From an uncultured Draconibacterium sp. (GTDB taxonomy: Bacteria > Bacteroidota > Bacteroidia > Bacteroidales > Prolixibacteraceae), in assembly GCF_963677575.1 (NCBI RefSeq), contig NZ_OY782038.1:682001-746000 (forward strand): a stretch of 64,000 nt of DNA. The letters are read 5' to 3'. The notes under the pieces are model-generated. The model ran no database searches. It was given only the letters and a program-made list of their open reading frames with translations, and was not told the DNA's origin. Of this stretch, positions 47,802 to 57,597 are shown piece by piece (the stretch's first letter is position 1; each line of letters starts with the position of its first letter). The position numbers were made by a program, and so were the translations under genes.

Positions 47802-49472
47802 ATGAGTAAAGCAAACGAATCAGTAACAGAGGTTTCAGTAAAAAAAATTGCCTTAGGAATTAGCATTTTTATTTTCCTTAGTACATTACCATATTGGTTA
47901 GTTGATAGAGATAGCAACTTTTCAATAATCAATTTGATTTTTAGTAAAGTTATGGGACAAATGGGTGATGTCGAATTAGATGCAGAAACTTCTTTATCAC
48001 TACAATGGGCAAAATATTATTTTCACTTAATTATTACTTCAATAGGATTATTAATTTATTTCTTTTCAGATACATCGAAATATATAGGATATGCGTTGTC
48101 TAGATTTTATATGGGCAAATTTTTCCATGGTAATAGCAAGGCAATGAACCAATCTACCAGGATATTGAAGATTATTATAACCCCTGTTTTTATAATAACG
48201 ATTTATCTACTTCTAATGGGACTAATTGATGCAAATACAATTCCTATTAGGAATTTTAATTATGTAATGATTACCTTCTTAGTGCTTTTAATCACTTGGA
48301 ATGTTGGCTATCCAGAATTTTTTGAAAATACAAGTTTGTCTGGAGAATATGATTATCGAAATAAATTAATGTTGGTTAAATTAAGTGGGACACAAATAGC
48401 ATACATAAGGAAATCAATCAATAAAGATGAGTGGCAATTGATTCCAAGTGGTAATGATGCTGATTTTTCCTATAAACAGATTTATGTAATTCCAATAAAC
48501 AAACTTACTCATAAAATAGAGAAAGTAATTTTTATTACTACTTCAATTGGTGAAATCATTGGTGATATAATAATGCGGCCTAAAAAGAGTAAGGAAAAAA
48601 ATCATTTTCCTGAAATGTTAAATAGAAATCAAGTAGCTCACTTATTTGATATGACCAATATCTCAGAGTTTGAAACTGCAATTCGCTTTGCATTGAAGGA
48701 ATCTGAAATATTACCTCAAATTACTAAAAAGTATGAGTATGTAAATGATTTCTTTACTACGAATCCAAATATTTCTCCTAATGAATGGGATACGAATTTT
48801 AAGGGACTTTTAACTGAAATTGATAAGATTGACTTCATCAAGGGTATTACTGATTCAATAGAAAAAAATATTAACCAAATGTTTGACGATAATTATGTTT
48901 TTGAAGTTGAAACTAGAGTAGATGTTAAGAATGAAGGGCCTAGAAAATATCTAGAAGACAAGTATGGTGAATATTTAAAACAAATACGAGAGGAAAATGC
49001 TGGTATTGAAAAAGAATACCGTGGAGCAGATATTGAAATTAGAAATGAATTAAGGAGAGCGCTTATTGATGTAATGAAAACTTCTCCAAATAATAAGAAA
49101 TTAGAACTAATTAATCTTATTACAGAATTAGAACATAATCCTAATAAGCAACTCCATAATAAAGCAAAGCAAATCTTGGAGGCATCTGTAGTTGAAAATA
49201 ATAAACAATTAGAATCAGGTGATTTTAAAAAGACTGCATCTAAAATCACTTTAACATTATCTCATTTTACTAGTGACGAATCATCTAAGGATGATATTGA
49301 TGAAGCAATTTCAAAGTGTAGCGTAGATTATTTTGATATTAATAATTTAATTGTTGATGAGTTTTTAAATGATTTATATGCAAATTGGAAATATGACAAG
49401 GAGCCAAAAGAAGAATCCGAGGTAAAAATACTTGTTGAGGAATCATTACAAAACATAATTAATAAAAAATAG
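47802..49472 (+). CDS. Membrane protein of HerA operon, gene 1 (cassette 21)
   Basis: 556 residues. Four hydrophobic helices (about 17-35, 73-90, 123-142, 150-168), then a cytosolic part of about 380 residues, mostly helical and charged. No family recognised. First gene of a tight operon with a HerA-like ATPase (12 bases apart). It could be the membrane anchor or pore of a complex; this is inference. Confidence 0.72.
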   Translation: MSKANESVTEVSVKKIALGISIFIFLSTLPYWLVDRDSNFSIINLIFSKVMGQMGDVELDAETSLSLQWAKYYFHLIITSIGLLIYFFSDTSKYIGYALSRFYMGKFFHGNSKAMNQSTRILKIIITPVFIITIYLLLMGLIDANTIPIRNFNYVMITFLVLLITWNVGYPEFFENTSLSGEYDYRNKLMLVKLSGTQIAYIRKSINKDEWQLIPSGNDADFSYKQIYVIPINKLTHKIEKVIFITTSIGEIIGDIIMRPKKSKEKNHFPEMLNRNQVAHLFDMTNISEFETAIRFALKESEILPQITKKYEYVNDFFTTNPNISPNEWDTNFKGLLTEIDKIDFIKGITDSIEKNINQMFDDNYVFEVETRVDVKNEGPRKYLEDKYGEYLKQIREENAGIEKEYRGADIEIRNELRRALIDVMKTSPNNKKLELINLITELEHNPNKQLHNKAKQILEASVVENNKQLESGDFKKTASKITLTLSHFTSDESSKDDIDEAISKCSVDYFDINNLIVDEFLNDLYANWKYDKEPKEESEVKILVEESLQNIINKK

Positions 49473-49484
49473 ATTTGTCGCTGT

Positions 49485-52046
49485 ATGCAAAATGAGGAGC
49501 AAAAATACCAGTATACAAATAGTTTTATTTTTGATTGGGAATATCAGAGTGAGGAAGAGAAGCTTGTATTAGGTGAAAAAAAATGTACTGAATTTATTAC
49601 GGGTTTTAAAATTCTTAGCATTCCTGAGTTTAATGAACTTCAAATGTATAATGCGGAAGAACATTACTATAACACTCTTCTTAGACAAAAAACTTTTTTA
49701 GACTCAATTTATAACGTATTTGTTAAGGCAGCAAAAGGTTTATCTGCATATATAGAACTACGTATACAAAACAATCCAGAAATAAAAACAATTGATACTT
49801 TTATGATTCTTAGGATTGTCCGTACTGGTAATATTAGACCGAATCTTTCAAGAATAAAGAAACAGTTCGAGGAGGTTATTCCTGATGAATATGAATTCGT
49901 TGTATTAAATGAGACAGAATTAAAAAATGTTTTAAATCTTGAAGGTAAGTCTATCGTAGAGATACAAAAAACTCGTAATTTATTAAGTGTTGGGTCTTTT
50001 TATCATGAAGACAGTTTAGGAATCCCACCAAGAAATCTTGTTGAATGGGATAAAACAGCAAATTATCATATCCCATGTACAAGCTACATTGAACCCAAAC
50101 GGTATAATTTTTCAAACTTTTATAAGCTCTTACAGAATGCTAATGAAAAAGTACAATTAAGAATCTCCGTAGGTTCAATTGATGTATATAACTTTGAAAA
50201 GAACTTAGCTGTGAAATATCTTAATATGTTAAAAATAACGTATATAGATATGCTGACCCCAGAGTTAAATAATTATATTGAAGCTTACTCAAAATACATA
50301 AACACTAATCATTTGCTGTCAATAAAAATGCAAGTGAGTGCTTCAATAGAAAATACTGCACGTGCCTTTGCAAATGCCTTTTGTAGTCAAATTACATATG
50401 GTGAAGTTAAAAATGTTACTAGCTTTCATTGTTTTTCATTAAATGATACTCCTTTAGAAATTTTAAAGGGTGATTGGGAAAGTTGCAATCATTATTATCA
50501 TGTTAATCCAGAGGTTGAGATTCCTTTCAAAGACCATGAAGAATTAATTGATTCATTTATTCAACGAATGCCATATATAAGTGATACTTCTGAAGCAATG
50601 GCAGTATTTAGGTTGCCTATAGCTCAAGCTTCTGGAATACCTGGGATGATTTCTAAATCAATTAAACCTTTTTACCAACCAAATCCAAAATCAAAACAAG
50701 AGACCAATAATATTGAATTAGGAAAAGTAGTTGTTTCAAACAAGGTTAATAATGAATTAGAATATTCTTTACCTTTAAAAGACCTAACTAAACATGGGTT
50801 AATAGTTGGGGCTACTGGTTCGGGAAAGACTAATACAACATTAAATTTTGTAAAAGAATTAATAAGAAATGACATACCATTCCTTATTATTGAGCCAGTT
50901 AAATCAGAATATTATGAGAAAGTTAGTAAGTTGTTACAGGAAAAAGGCAAAAGGCTAAAAAGGTTTCAATTATCAACTCCATTTAAACAAGACGGTAAGG
51001 CTAATAAAGATTTCCTACGCTTTAATCCATTTGTTGCTATTCAAGGTATTACACCTTTTCAACATTTATCTTATATTAAAAGTTGTTTAATGGCAGCATT
51101 TCCAATGTTTGGTATTATGCCTGCTGTTTTAGAAGATTGTCTTTATGAATATTTAGGTCAGGATTATAAAGTAAAAGGTAAAGACGGTCAGTCAGTTGTT
51201 GTATACAAAGGATTATGTAAGAACGATTTTTTTAATATTTCCAAAAACACGAAACATCACCTTAAGGTTAATGGGAAAATAATAAACAATCGATATAAAA
51301 CATTAAAGGGCTTTAGTCAATTTGTAGAGAAATATTTGAATGAAAACAAAAAACAATTTAATGATAAAAGTAGTGCAGAACTTGTTGCAAGTCTAAGTCG
51401 GCGCTTATCTAAACTAACAAAAGGATTATTAGGTCAGATTTTTTGTCCAGAAAACTGGAGTGATTCAGGTCATAACTACTCAAATATAGATAACAATATT
51501 GATGTTGTTTTAAATCAACCATGTATAGTTGAATTAGAAGCATTACCTGATAATGATGACAAAGCATTGGTGATGGCTTTTCTGCTTACATATCTTTTTG
51601 AAAGTAGACAATTGAGAAAATCTCATAGTAAGGAAAATCAACTGCATGTAACCTTAATTGAAGAAGCACATAGGCTTTTAAGTAGTTCTTCTTCCAAATC
51701 CTCAGGTGGGGGAGAGAATGCGAATATGTCACAGGATAGCGGTACAAAAACCATTAATCTTTTTATAGATATGCTTGCTGAAATACGAGCAAAAAATGAA
51801 TCAATTTTTATTGTTGAACAAAGTCCAACTAAATTAATTGCAGATGCCATAAAAAACACCAACCTTAAAATTATGCATAGAATCACAAATAAAAGTGATA
51901 GAGATTATTTAGGTGAAGCAATGAATATGGATGAACAACAATCGAGATATGCAACCACTTTAGAGCAAGGTGAAGCTCTTGTTTTTGATGAGCAACTGAA
52001 TAAACCTATTTTAGTCAAAATGAATGAATTCGATAAAAAAGAGTAA
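49485..52046 (+). CDS. HerA/VirB4-like ATPase, operon gene 2 (cassette 21)
   Basis: 853 residues. Walker A GATGSGKTNTTLNFV (about 442-456), Walker B LHVTLIEEAHRLL (about 722-734), and a downstream segment SIFIVEQSPTKLIADAIKNTNLKIMHR typical of HerA-FtsK superfamily (DUF87) motors. The N-terminal 430 residues are not recognised. Such ATPases pump or process DNA, or act with nucleases in defence (HerA-SIR2, HerA-DUF4297). No nuclease partner is present here, but two membrane proteins are. Overlaps the next gene by 23 bases. Confidence 0.85.
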   Translation: MQNEEQKYQYTNSFIFDWEYQSEEEKLVLGEKKCTEFITGFKILSIPEFNELQMYNAEEHYYNTLLRQKTFLDSIYNVFVKAAKGLSAYIELRIQNNPEIKTIDTFMILRIVRTGNIRPNLSRIKKQFEEVIPDEYEFVVLNETELKNVLNLEGKSIVEIQKTRNLLSVGSFYHEDSLGIPPRNLVEWDKTANYHIPCTSYIEPKRYNFSNFYKLLQNANEKVQLRISVGSIDVYNFEKNLAVKYLNMLKITYIDMLTPELNNYIEAYSKYINTNHLLSIKMQVSASIENTARAFANAFCSQITYGEVKNVTSFHCFSLNDTPLEILKGDWESCNHYYHVNPEVEIPFKDHEELIDSFIQRMPYISDTSEAMAVFRLPIAQASGIPGMISKSIKPFYQPNPKSKQETNNIELGKVVVSNKVNNELEYSLPLKDLTKHGLIVGATGSGKTNTTLNFVKELIRNDIPFLIIEPVKSEYYEKVSKLLQEKGKRLKRFQLSTPFKQDGKANKDFLRFNPFVAIQGITPFQHLSYIKSCLMAAFPMFGIMPAVLEDCLYEYLGQDYKVKGKDGQSVVVYKGLCKNDFFNISKNTKHHLKVNGKIINNRYKTLKGFSQFVEKYLNENKKQFNDKSSAELVASLSRRLSKLTKGLLGQIFCPENWSDSGHNYSNIDNNIDVVLNQPCIVELEALPDNDDKALVMAFLLTYLFESRQLRKSHSKENQLHVTLIEEAHRLLSSSSSKSSGGGENANMSQDSGTKTINLFIDMLAEIRAKNESIFIVEQSPTKLIADAIKNTNLKIMHRITNKSDRDYLGEAMNMDEQQSRYATTLEQGEALVFDEQLNKPILVKMNEFDKKE

Positions 52047-52824
52047 TATGAATGATGATGAAAAAAATATTCCTTATTACCCAGGAAAAGAAAACCGAAT
52101 TGATATAGATAAGACAGAAAGACGTATAGGTAATACTGAACGAAGTGATTTGGAATTTTATCTACAACAAAAAGAGGCTAAAGATATATATGATAAAATG
52201 ACAAATGCCTCAACTGCTGATAGTTTTGGTGATGCCCTTGATACTACGCTTTTAAATAGAACTAAAAATGGCCTTTCAAAAGAGGAAGAAGATTATTTAT
52301 ACGAGACAACTCCTTCTTCTGATTATACTGATTCTTATGACCAGAAAACAGATTCTCCCAACAATGAATTTGATGACACCTTCTCAGTACAGGATATTGA
52401 AGGATATACTTCTGCAAATATTAAAAATGTAAATTATAACTATATGGATGAAAACCTTAATTCAAACAACGACAAAGTAAACGAATTTGATGACAATAAT
52501 AGTGATATCACAGAGGTGCCTCAAGAGGATATTAATGAAGTAATTGATGGTGAAAGTGAAATTGAGGAAATTACTGACCCTTCAATTGAATTTGAAGAAA
52601 ATGCTAATGAAATAACAGAAGTTCCTTTTGACGAAAATCAGGAATCAGAAGATTTAACCGACCCTTCAACAGAATTTTCAGAAAACAGCGATGATATTAC
52701 GTATGATGATAGCAACGACATAACTGATGATTTCTCAGAAAATGCAAGTGATATTACAGAAACAAACGAAGACCCAATAGAACCTGATACTTATGATAAC
52801 AATTATGAACCTCCGATGCCATGA
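52024..52824 (+). CDS. Acidic low-complexity protein, operon gene 3 (cassette 21)
   Basis: 266 residues, very rich in Asp, Glu, Asn, Ser and Thr after residue 100, with short imperfect repeats such as DITEVPQEDINEV, EITDPSIEFEENANEITEVP and DLTDPSTEFSENSDDIT. Likely disordered; perhaps a scaffold or regulator. Its start overlaps the ATPase gene end and its stop overlaps the next start by 4 bases, so all are translated together. Confidence 0.72.
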   Translation: MNSIKKSNMNDDEKNIPYYPGKENRIDIDKTERRIGNTERSDLEFYLQQKEAKDIYDKMTNASTADSFGDALDTTLLNRTKNGLSKEEEDYLYETTPSSDYTDSYDQKTDSPNNEFDDTFSVQDIEGYTSANIKNVNYNYMDENLNSNNDKVNEFDDNNSDITEVPQEDINEVIDGESEIEEITDPSIEFEENANEITEVPFDENQESEDLTDPSTEFSENSDDITYDDSNDITDDFSENASDITETNEDPIEPDTYDNNYEPPMP

Positions 52825-53969
52825 TAATTAATAATCCCAACTTTTTGAAAACAATACTTTTTTGCTTTTTAGTTTCTATTCTCAATGTAACTGTTAATGC
52901 TCAAAAAATAGAACGTCAATTTAAATATAGAGGTTATTCTGATTATGTAATTAATAAGGATAATTTCAAAATTTATGAAAATAAAACTTTAAAAGAAATT
53001 AAAGATAGAAGCAAACTGAAAATGTTACAAAAAGGAGCCACTACAAGGTGGATTGAAATCTATAAATATGAAGGCTTTGAAGGAGAATGGGCAGAGATAT
53101 CATCTATAACATACGAGGGACATAGATATAGCATGAATCGTAATTTCATGATGCGCTTAAGTGATTTAACAGAAATAACTACAGGTATTTATAAAAATTT
53201 GAATGTTGAATTCTATTCCCTTAAGCCTGGTGATAAATTAATTGGCGATGTTAATCCCTTGGAAGATTTTGTTTCTGTAAACATTCTTTTTATGGGTAAA
53301 ATAATAGAACCATCTGAAGATTTAATAGTCAGTAAGAACGATATTGAGTTACTTGATGCAAACATTGATGAAGATGAGTATGAAACAATTTTTTTAGATA
53401 ATTTTGATAATTTAATTACTGAATATCTTTATGTTATACTGATTGTTTTCTTTATCTTATTTATTAAATTCGGAATATTTTGGGGTATCTTCCAGAGACG
53501 CAAGATAGCTATTGATAATAATATAGTATTAATAGATGGTGTGAATAAGGCATCTGTAAATCTTCATAAAGGACGAGATGGGATTACTTATGTAAACGTG
53601 ATTCCTAATAACAAGAAAAAGATGCAGTTTTATTTTCCATTCCTTGATGGTAAAATAAAAGGTTCTACAAAGGATATTAAAAAAACTTTAAAAGTAGTTT
53701 TTAAAAGGAAAAGTACAGTTGCGTTTCTGATAGCACTTTTCCTTCCATTTTTGCTATATACACATGTGTTTTACCTTGTTAACCTCCAATTGTTTCTATT
53801 TATGCAAGTTTCATATTTTGACTTATATAAAAATCTTGAAGTACTTGTTATACTAATAGGGGCATCTTTTATTATGTTTTATATTATGAAGTTTATAGCT
53901 TTTAGAATTTTAATCATTAAATATAAAAAAAGGTTTAAATCTGCATTAAATAGCTATTTTATGGGATAG
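52821..53969 (+). CDS. Membrane protein, operon gene 4 (cassette 21)
   Basis: 382 residues. Signal peptide or helix at the N-terminus (FLKTILFCFLVSILNVTVNAQ), a periplasmic part of about 170 residues, then transmembrane helices at about 205-228, 292-320 and 335-360. No family recognised. With gene 1 it brackets the ATPase in the operon, suggesting an envelope-spanning complex. Confidence 0.72.
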   Translation: MIINNPNFLKTILFCFLVSILNVTVNAQKIERQFKYRGYSDYVINKDNFKIYENKTLKEIKDRSKLKMLQKGATTRWIEIYKYEGFEGEWAEISSITYEGHRYSMNRNFMMRLSDLTEITTGIYKNLNVEFYSLKPGDKLIGDVNPLEDFVSVNILFMGKIIEPSEDLIVSKNDIELLDANIDEDEYETIFLDNFDNLITEYLYVILIVFFILFIKFGIFWGIFQRRKIAIDNNIVLIDGVNKASVNLHKGRDGITYVNVIPNNKKKMQFYFPFLDGKIKGSTKDIKKTLKVVFKRKSTVAFLIALFLPFLLYTHVFYLVNLQLFLFMQVSYFDLYKNLEVLVILIGASFIMFYIMKFIAFRILIIKYKKRFKSALNSYFMG

Positions 53970-54036
53970 TCCAAATTTATTAGAGCCTACAGCTATTAGA
54001 AGCATAAGGAAAAGTATTTAAAGAATAATGGGGAAA

Positions 54037-54122
54037 GCCCACCCTATTTGTAAGCACATTGGCGAGTCTCACGAGCCACGCTCAGACCAAAACTTGTCAA
54101 AGAGCTTACAAAGCCAGCCCTA
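54037..54122. repeat. Family-2 hairpin repeat (d)
   Basis: Outer stem TTGTAAGC/GCTTACAA, AC/GA pair, inner stem ATTGGCGAGT/ACTTGTCAAA, end motifs GCCCACCC (54037) and GCCAGCCC (54113). Downstream of the four-gene operon. A further hairpin CCGCC(TTTAA)GGGCGG follows at 54125-54142. Confidence 0.75.
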
Positions 54123-54271
54123 AGTACCGCCTTTAAGGGCGGTTTGGGGTTTGCCCACCCACAAAAAACAAAATAAATTCGTGCTTCGAATCAAGGTCGG
54201 TGCGGATTGATAAGAATAAAGATTAGATATGTAAAAACTTGAAACAGATAGACTTTGAATAATGAACACCA

Positions 54272-54408
54272 GCTTACAACACGGTATATACAAAATGGGC
54301 GGGATTGTACTAAAATAAAGGGCAGTAGCCCGCTTTAAAATAATAACGGATTGATAAGTTTGAAGCCCGAAATCGCCCACATTTGCATATACCCATCCGT
54401 TAGCATTA
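54272..54408 (+). repeat. attC-like site 21
   Basis: GCTTACAAC pairs with cassette 21 start GTTGTAAGC (47457). Right junction GTTAGCATTA at 54399. The loop differs most from the others (GGCGGGATTGTAC...). Confidence 0.9.
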
Positions 54409-54867
54409 ATTATAAAAACACGTGAGTTGAGCTTATGAATTCAGGAGATATAATTAAGAAAGAAATAAAATCGACTTTGAAGGAAATTGAATTATTTTCA
54501 AACTTCGAATGCTTTACAATTAATAAATCATGGAATAACTATCTCACCAATTCAAAAATAAATATCATTTGGGACTCGCTAACTTATACACTCAATTTTG
54601 AATTAGAACTAGTAAATGAAATTAATCCTAATGACATTAACTTTAAAAAGATAGGTCTAAATGACGATATTGTTATTTCATCAAAAGAGAAAACTTTTGT
54701 AATTCCTGCTTTTAGCATAAACCACATAAAAACAAAACGATTTGTACAAACAAAAAAAATCGATGGTGCTATAACATGTCTTTTCTCTAAATCTTTAAAA
54801 TATTCTGACTCAAAATATTTCCGTTTGGTAGTAAATATTAACGATGAGAATGAAACAACAATTTTTA

Positions 54868-54872
54868 CCGGG
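54868..54872. repeat. Target-site duplication of IS21 element, left copy
   Basis: CCGGG, matched by 57470-57474 on the other side. Five bases is within the IS21 range. Confidence 0.85.
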
Positions 54873-54952
54873 TGGCTATTTCGGTCAGACCGTGCCACAC
54901 ATTTCGATTGAAACCGTGCCACTTTGAGAGATGGTGCAATTATACAAAAAAA

Positions 54953-55693
54953 TTAATTTTCACTCTTTAAAATTCCTTTTCTCAGCGATTCCCCTTTCAG
55001 GTCAATACGGTGAGATGAGTTGACAATCCGGTCGAGGATTGCATCGGCAATAGTACCTTCACCGATAATATCGTACCACACAGAAACCGGTATTTGCGAG
55101 ACAACAATTGTAGATGTTTTGTTATACCTGTCATCGATAATATCCATTAGTGCTTCGCGACTGTGGTTATCTAGTGCCTGAAGGCCAAAGTCATCGAGGA
55201 TAAGCAGGTTTGTTTTCTGCAACTTACTGAGTTCTTTCAGGTAAGTCCCATCGGTTTTAGCCAGTTTCATCCGGGCAAACAAACGGGCTGTGTTTGAATA
55301 CAAAGTTTTTAGCCCGTTAAAACAAGCCTGGTGTCCAAGTGCCTGAGCGAGGTAGCTTTTTCCAACGCCCGAAGCCCCTGTAATTATCAGGTTTTCTTTA
55401 CGTTTGATAAAATCAAGCGTTGTCAGTCGGTTAAACATGTTACGGTCGAGGTTCCGTGCTGGCTCAAAATGCACTTCCTCTACGCTTGCTTTTTGACGGA
55501 AAGCTGCTTGTTTTAAAAGCCTTTCGATTTTCTGGTTCTGCCTGCTTTCCCATTCATGGTCGGTAAGCAAGGCCAGGTACTCATCGGGGGTGAGCTCTTG
55601 TAAACCATTGTTTTTTACATGTTGTAAATGTAGGTCGGCCATTGCGCCAATGCGCATCTGCCTTAGTTTTTCAACTGTTTGATTGTTGTTCAT
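54953..55693 (-). CDS. istB: IS21 helper ATPase IstB
   Basis: 246 residues. Walker A GASGVGKSYLAQALG (about 104-118), Walker B LLILDDFGLQ, and the IstB C-terminal RIDLKGESLRK. It is the AAA+ regulator that selects the target for IstA. Lies 17 bases after istA. Confidence 0.95.
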   Translation of the reverse strand: MNNNQTVEKLRQMRIGAMADLHLQHVKNNGLQELTPDEYLALLTDHEWESRQNQKIERLLKQAAFRQKASVEEVHFEPARNLDRNMFNRLTTLDFIKRKENLIITGASGVGKSYLAQALGHQACFNGLKTLYSNTARLFARMKLAKTDGTYLKELSKLQKTNLLILDDFGLQALDNHSREALMDIIDDRYNKTSTIVVSQIPVSVWYDIIGEGTIADAILDRIVNSSHRIDLKGESLRKGILKSEN

Positions 55694-55710
55694 ATTATTA
55701 AATTTTAGAG

Positions 55711-57258
55711 TTATTTATAAGCCGCTGCCCCGCGCAGGTTGCTGTGTGCAGGGATATGCGGAATATTGCTGTTTTCTTTCGGGAAAGGAAGTTTGTCTTG
55801 TTTATTTTTTAAGATGTTACCAATACGCCTGTAGGAATGAGTTCCGGCAAGAAGGGCCAGTTTACAAGCGTTATTTAAGCGCTCTGAACCGTAAGCCTTG
55901 TGAAGCTGGACAATGCCCATGGCACTTTTGTAAGCTGTTTCAGGATAGTCGCAAGTGGTCACCAACTGGTCAACGAGTGTCAACACATTTTCTCCATGTT
56001 TGGCAGCCATACGCTTAAAGAAATCCGGGTTCCAATCGGTCCGTGCCCGGTGGGTACTGCTTAAATGCTCTTTGATGGTATTATAACTTCCTATGGTATA
56101 GTTACGTTTGTGAAGGGCAATACGCTGGTGGTTATAATACACTTCAACAGTGGATGCCGTATAGTGGATAAGTGTTGACTTACCGATATACCGGTACGGA
56201 ACGCTGTAATAACTTTTTTCGGGTGAAAAATACACATAGCCAATTTTCTGGACCTTTGCCCTGCGGTAATCTTTCATCTGATAAGGCGTGTCGGGCAGCG
56301 GTTTTAGATAGCTGCGTTCCACCGATTGAAACAGTTCCCGGCGGCTGGCCTGTTTTCGTTGAAACAGCAAGTTGTTGTAGTCTTTTAAAAGTTTTCTTAT
56401 CTCGCGGTTCAGGTCGTCAAGCGAAAAGAAATCCATATCCCTTAGCGGATAATAAATACGCTGATAGGCAAGATTAACGGCGTTTTCGACCAATGCTTTG
56501 TCTTGCGGGGCATAGCTGCGTGTTGGGTTGATAACACAGCCGTAATGACAGGCAAAATCTTTAAACGTACGGTTTATCTCTGCTTCGTATTTACTTGCCC
56601 GGGTAACGGCCGATTTTAAATTGTCCGAAACAATAGCTTTGGGCACACCTTCAAAGAATGAAAGGGCACCGGCAGTACAAGTAATAAGATCTTCGCGTTT
56701 TTGGCTTAAACAGGCTGTAACATAGGTATATTGACTATTGGGCAGGATCGCAACAAAAACTTCTACCGGGATAAGCTCCCCGGTTTCTTTATTGATGATA
56801 TGCAGTTTCTTTCCTGCAAAATCGATGTACATCTCCTTTCCTGCCTCATGTTCCAGTTTCATCGAACCTTTCACCTGGTCGTATTTTCGGTGGTAATGTT
56901 CCATAAACTGGGTGTAGCTGTAAGGGTTGGAAACCTGGCCCTGGTATTCCTGGTAGTGGTACATAAAGGTAAAACCGGGGTGGTTGCGTTGCTGGTTTAC
57001 TTTGTCGAACCAATCCATCAGCTCGTCATACCGGTCAGTAATAAGCGTGGTGTGCGCCGTAAAAAGCTCATCCAGTCGGTGAGGATCCATTGCCAGCAGT
57101 TCCCCGATACTGTAATCGCTAGCCCTTGCCAGTTTGATATAATTGTTGACGGTGTTGCGCGAGATACCTAATATCCCGCCAATCTGCCGGTTGCTTTCCC
57201 CGTCGTTGTGCAACGATAAAATCTGTTTTAAATCCATCGGATCAAGTTTGTTTGCCAT
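55711..57258 (-). CDS. istA: IS21 transposase IstA
   Basis: 515 residues. N-terminal helix-turn-helix (GESNRQIGGILGISRNTVNNYI), then an RNase H-fold DDE core: YIDFAGKK (first Asp), AIVSDNLKSAV (second Asp) and ALVENAVNLAYQ (Glu). Complete in length. Confidence 0.95.
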   Translation of the reverse strand: MANKLDPMDLKQILSLHNDGESNRQIGGILGISRNTVNNYIKLARASDYSIGELLAMDPHRLDELFTAHTTLITDRYDELMDWFDKVNQQRNHPGFTFMYHYQEYQGQVSNPYSYTQFMEHYHRKYDQVKGSMKLEHEAGKEMYIDFAGKKLHIINKETGELIPVEVFVAILPNSQYTYVTACLSQKREDLITCTAGALSFFEGVPKAIVSDNLKSAVTRASKYEAEINRTFKDFACHYGCVINPTRSYAPQDKALVENAVNLAYQRIYYPLRDMDFFSLDDLNREIRKLLKDYNNLLFQRKQASRRELFQSVERSYLKPLPDTPYQMKDYRRAKVQKIGYVYFSPEKSYYSVPYRYIGKSTLIHYTASTVEVYYNHQRIALHKRNYTIGSYNTIKEHLSSTHRARTDWNPDFFKRMAAKHGENVLTLVDQLVTTCDYPETAYKSAMGIVQLHKAYGSERLNNACKLALLAGTHSYRRIGNILKNKQDKLPFPKENSNIPHIPAHSNLRGAAAYK

Positions 57259-57474
57259 ATCCAGAAAAAAAAATCTGCGATATAGCTGTTTTTACCTGAT
57301 CTCCCAAAGTGGCACAAAACGAACCGTTAGAGTAACCAGCCTGAACCGGAGTGGCACAAAACGAACCGAAAAATATCCGCTTTTTAGCTATCCGGTGGCA
57401 CAGTTTGAACCGAAATCACTGGCACAAACCACTCCGAAATCGGTGGCACAAAACGAACCAGAATAGCCACCGGG

Positions 57475-57597
57475 AAAAAATATGAATGTGGTGATATTCA
57501 ATATGGACATGGCTTAACTTCTCTCCAAATAGACAACTACAACTTTGATATTTTTAGATGTGAAATAAATTCACAAAAAAAATTAGTTATAGAATCT
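57475..57597 (+). other. Continuation of the split cassette 22 gene next to the IS
   Basis: These 123 bases translate in frame without a stop (KKYECGDIQYGHGLTSLQID...) and join the 3' half that otherwise seems to start at a TTG at 57598. Part of the disrupted gene. Confidence 0.75.

Larger units (their letters stand above)
54873..57469 (-). mobile_element. IS21-family insertion sequence
   Basis: 2597 bp. Ends TGGCTATTTCGG... and, reversed, TGGCTATTCTGG.... The istA-side end has five spaced copies of the motif GTGGCACAAAACGAACC or variants (57309-57460) and the other end two (GTGCCAC at 54892 and 54925), the multiple transposase-binding repeats of IS21. Flanked by a CCGGG duplication. Carries istA and istB on the minus strand. 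Confidence 0.93.
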
